Notes under the pieces: generated by a model | What the model saw: the letters and a program-made list of their open reading frames with translations, nothing else | What the model was told of the DNA's origin: nothing | Databases searched by the model: none | Assembly (NCBI GenBank): GCA_045636925.1 | Contig: JAZTYK010000022.1 | Span: 1 to 41,088 of the forward strand | Direction: 5' to 3' | Length of the DNA: 41,088 nt | Origin: JAZTYK01 sp045636925 | GTDB taxonomy: Bacteria; Bacillota; Clostridia; Oscillospirales; Butyricicoccaceae | Position numbers and translations under genes: made by a program | Shown here: positions 40,008 to 41,088 of the stretch, in pieces | How positions within the stretch are numbered: the stretch's first letter is position 1 | Layout: each line of letters opens with the position of its first letter

Positions 40008-40787
40008 TTAGACAGCGGATTTCTCTGTCATGGCGGCTTGCTTGTTCTTTTTGTCCTTCAAATACCAGGGGAGATATGCCAGCGCATAAAGGGCGGTGAT
40101 GGCAGTAGCCATAACCAAAAGGCGCAGGGCAAAGTTCGGGGGGAGAATATCCAGAATCGAGGGGGTATCTTCCGGTCTTGCCATAAACAGGTAGTTGGCG
40201 CCGGGTCCAATCAGCCGGTTTGCGCCGTATGCGATTACGGCAAGAGCAATCAGAGAAACATAGGATTTGGCAGCCGACTTTATGGTAGGACGCATCTTGT
40301 GCACAAAAATCATGTAAAAGATGGCAACATAGCCCAACGTGTGCTCCAGCCAGAACTGATAGTACCGGAATCGGGTCGGACCTGTAAAGGTGATGACCGT
40401 AGGGGTCAACAACGCAAATACCGAGCCGCACAGCAACCAAAAATAAACAATATCAAACAAAGTCTGCGACTTTCCGATTACCATATAACTGCAGAAAATT
40501 ACGGCCCAGCCACATACCGAAATGGGCAGATGATCTACCGGATTTGGTCCAAGCTCGGGAATTGCGACCAAACGCCAATAGTAGGACATTTCCGACAAAA
40601 TCAGTGCAAAGGCCAGCATATAGCGGAAGTTCTGTTCCCACTTGCAGTCACGCAGCGCATCGCGGAACCGATAAATTAGTGCAATCACCGCAAGCATTGT
40701 CAAAATCGGCACCGCATGTGCTAATGTAAAATTATGAAACTCTTCGGTGTCGCCCTTTCCTAAAAAGTACAGCAAAAACTCTTTCAT
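40008..40787 (-). CDS. YwaF/TIGR02206-family integral membrane protein
   Basis: A 259-residue protein with about seven membrane helices, of the TIGR02206 (B. subtilis YwaF) type. Marks are FTLAHAVPILTMLAVIALIY, ELGPNPVDHLPISVCGWAVIF with the conserved LPxxxC segment, and FYMIFVHKMRPTIKSAAKS. Function of the family is unknown. ATG 40787 follows GAGGAGC. Single-gene unit. Confidence 0.85.
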   Translation of the reverse strand: MKEFLLYFLGKGDTEEFHNFTLAHAVPILTMLAVIALIYRFRDALRDCKWEQNFRYMLAFALILSEMSYYWRLVAIPELGPNPVDHLPISVCGWAVIFCSYMVIGKSQTLFDIVYFWLLCGSVFALLTPTVITFTGPTRFRYYQFWLEHTLGYVAIFYMIFVHKMRPTIKSAAKSYVSLIALAVIAYGANRLIGPGANYLFMARPEDTPSILDILPPNFALRLLVMATAITALYALAYLPWYLKDKKNKQAAMTEKSAV

Positions 40788-40917
40788 AAAAGCTCCTCAT
40801 CCCTGTATCGTGTCAGAATATCACGATTTAATGCAGTTTAAAGCATCATATCATGAATCCTGCGGCTAGGCAAGGTATTCCGTACATTTTCACCGCATGA
40901 ATTGTTCGGGACATAAC

Positions 40918-40946
40918 AAAAAACCGGCACCCTGTTGGGTACCGGT
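40918..40946 (-). terminator. Terminator of tRNA-Leu
   Basis: ACCGGTACCC, AACA loop, GGGTGCCGGT followed by T6 on the minus strand, four bases after the tRNA. Confidence 0.85.
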
Positions 40947-40950
40947 CATT

Positions 40951-41037
40951 TGGTGCGGATGAAGGGACTTGAACCCCCATGAAATTGCTTTCACATGGAC
41001 CTGAACCATGCGCGTCTGCCAATTCCGCCACATCCGC
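40951..41037 (-). tRNA. tRNA-Leu (anticodon CAG)
   Basis: 87 nt class II tRNA: acceptor GCGGATG/CATCCGC, anticodon arm CATGG-TTCAGGT-CCATG, a long variable arm (around GTGAAAGCAATTTCAT), T-arm GGGGG/CCCTT-type stem with TTCAAGT, and encoded CCA. Confidence 0.96.
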
Positions 41038-41050
41038 AAGTGCAAGATTG

Positions 41051-41079
41051 ATTATATCCATCTTAAGGGAAAATGTCAA
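41051..41079 (-). promoter_or_regulatory. Consensus promoter of tRNA-Leu
   Basis: Minus-strand TTGACA (41074-41079), 17 bp, TATAAT (41051-41056): full consensus. Confidence 0.85.
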
Positions 41080-41088
41080 CCCCTTTTT

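Noticed and set aside
1..41088. CRISPR arrays, IS elements, integrases, prophage genes
   Set aside because: No regularly spaced repeats and no transposase, integrase or phage structural protein among the translated frames.

Overview
The window looks like a chromosomal segment of an anaerobic, gut-type Clostridia bacterium, most plausibly from the Oscillospiraceae/Ruminococcaceae (Faecalibacterium/Gemmiger/Subdoligranulum-like). Supporting signs are an Rnf ion-pumping ferredoxin:NAD+ operon, AddAB rather than RecBCD, MtaB, a PrdX-type Ala-tRNA(Pro) deacylase, a SpoVK/CbbX-type AAA protein, strong AGGAGG ribosome binding sites, consensus sigma-A promoters and moderate GC. The placement is an inference from gene content and style; no database was searched.

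Layout. 1-1171: 3' part of an ABC exporter cut by the window edge. 1172-1667: non-coding stretch with a direct-repeat pair, a strong hairpin, a GC-rich mini-element, a consensus promoter and a 13-codon leader ORF with an inverted repeat, leading into a class I methyltransferase (1668-2423). 2495-3412 (-): glutaminase. 3528-6830: a promoter-to-terminator unit with a PQ-loop/SWEET-like protein, a DUF4886 SGNH-like protein, an EamA transporter, PrdX and a VanX-like D-Ala-D-Ala dipeptidase. 6937-8125: an AT-rich island with a 19-codon ORF, a secreted protein broken by a +1 slip in an A7 tract, and a membrane-anchored protein. 8137-9474 (-): HAD phosphatase and PGRP-type amidase.

The centre (9698-17852) is the most interesting part: one long operon running from a consensus promoter and a ~240-nt leader through a duplicated-domain lipoprotein, a lipoprotein ApbE (flavinyltransferase), rnfC, rnfD, an oversized rnfG with two FMN-attachment motifs, rnfE with a cysteine-rich tail, rnfA, a NusG-domain-II membrane protein and a Gx transporter-family protein. 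The rnfB that normally follows rnfA is absent from the whole window. Together the genes suggest an Rnf complex whose outer face carries extra covalent flavin sites (up to five candidate sites across RnfD, RnfG and the lipoprotein), with ApbE supplied in the same transcript.

17859-29268 holds housekeeping and accessory genes: a CPBP protease, a second EamA transporter, tRNA-Ala(GGC) with a duplicated 3' end, a beta-CASP MBL ribonuclease-like protein, an unrecognised protein behind tRNA-Gly(GCC), trmB, a three-gene minus-strand operon (mtaB, a methyltransferase, a two-AAA coiled-coil ATPase) and a DacF-type D,D-carboxypeptidase. 29283-41088 holds a small P-loop protein, a CPA-type cation/proton antiporter, a DEAD-box helicase with RGG tail, the addB-addA DNA repair pair, a YwaF/TIGR02206 membrane protein and tRNA-Leu(CAG). 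Convergent gene pairs are separated by near-perfect hairpin terminators throughout.
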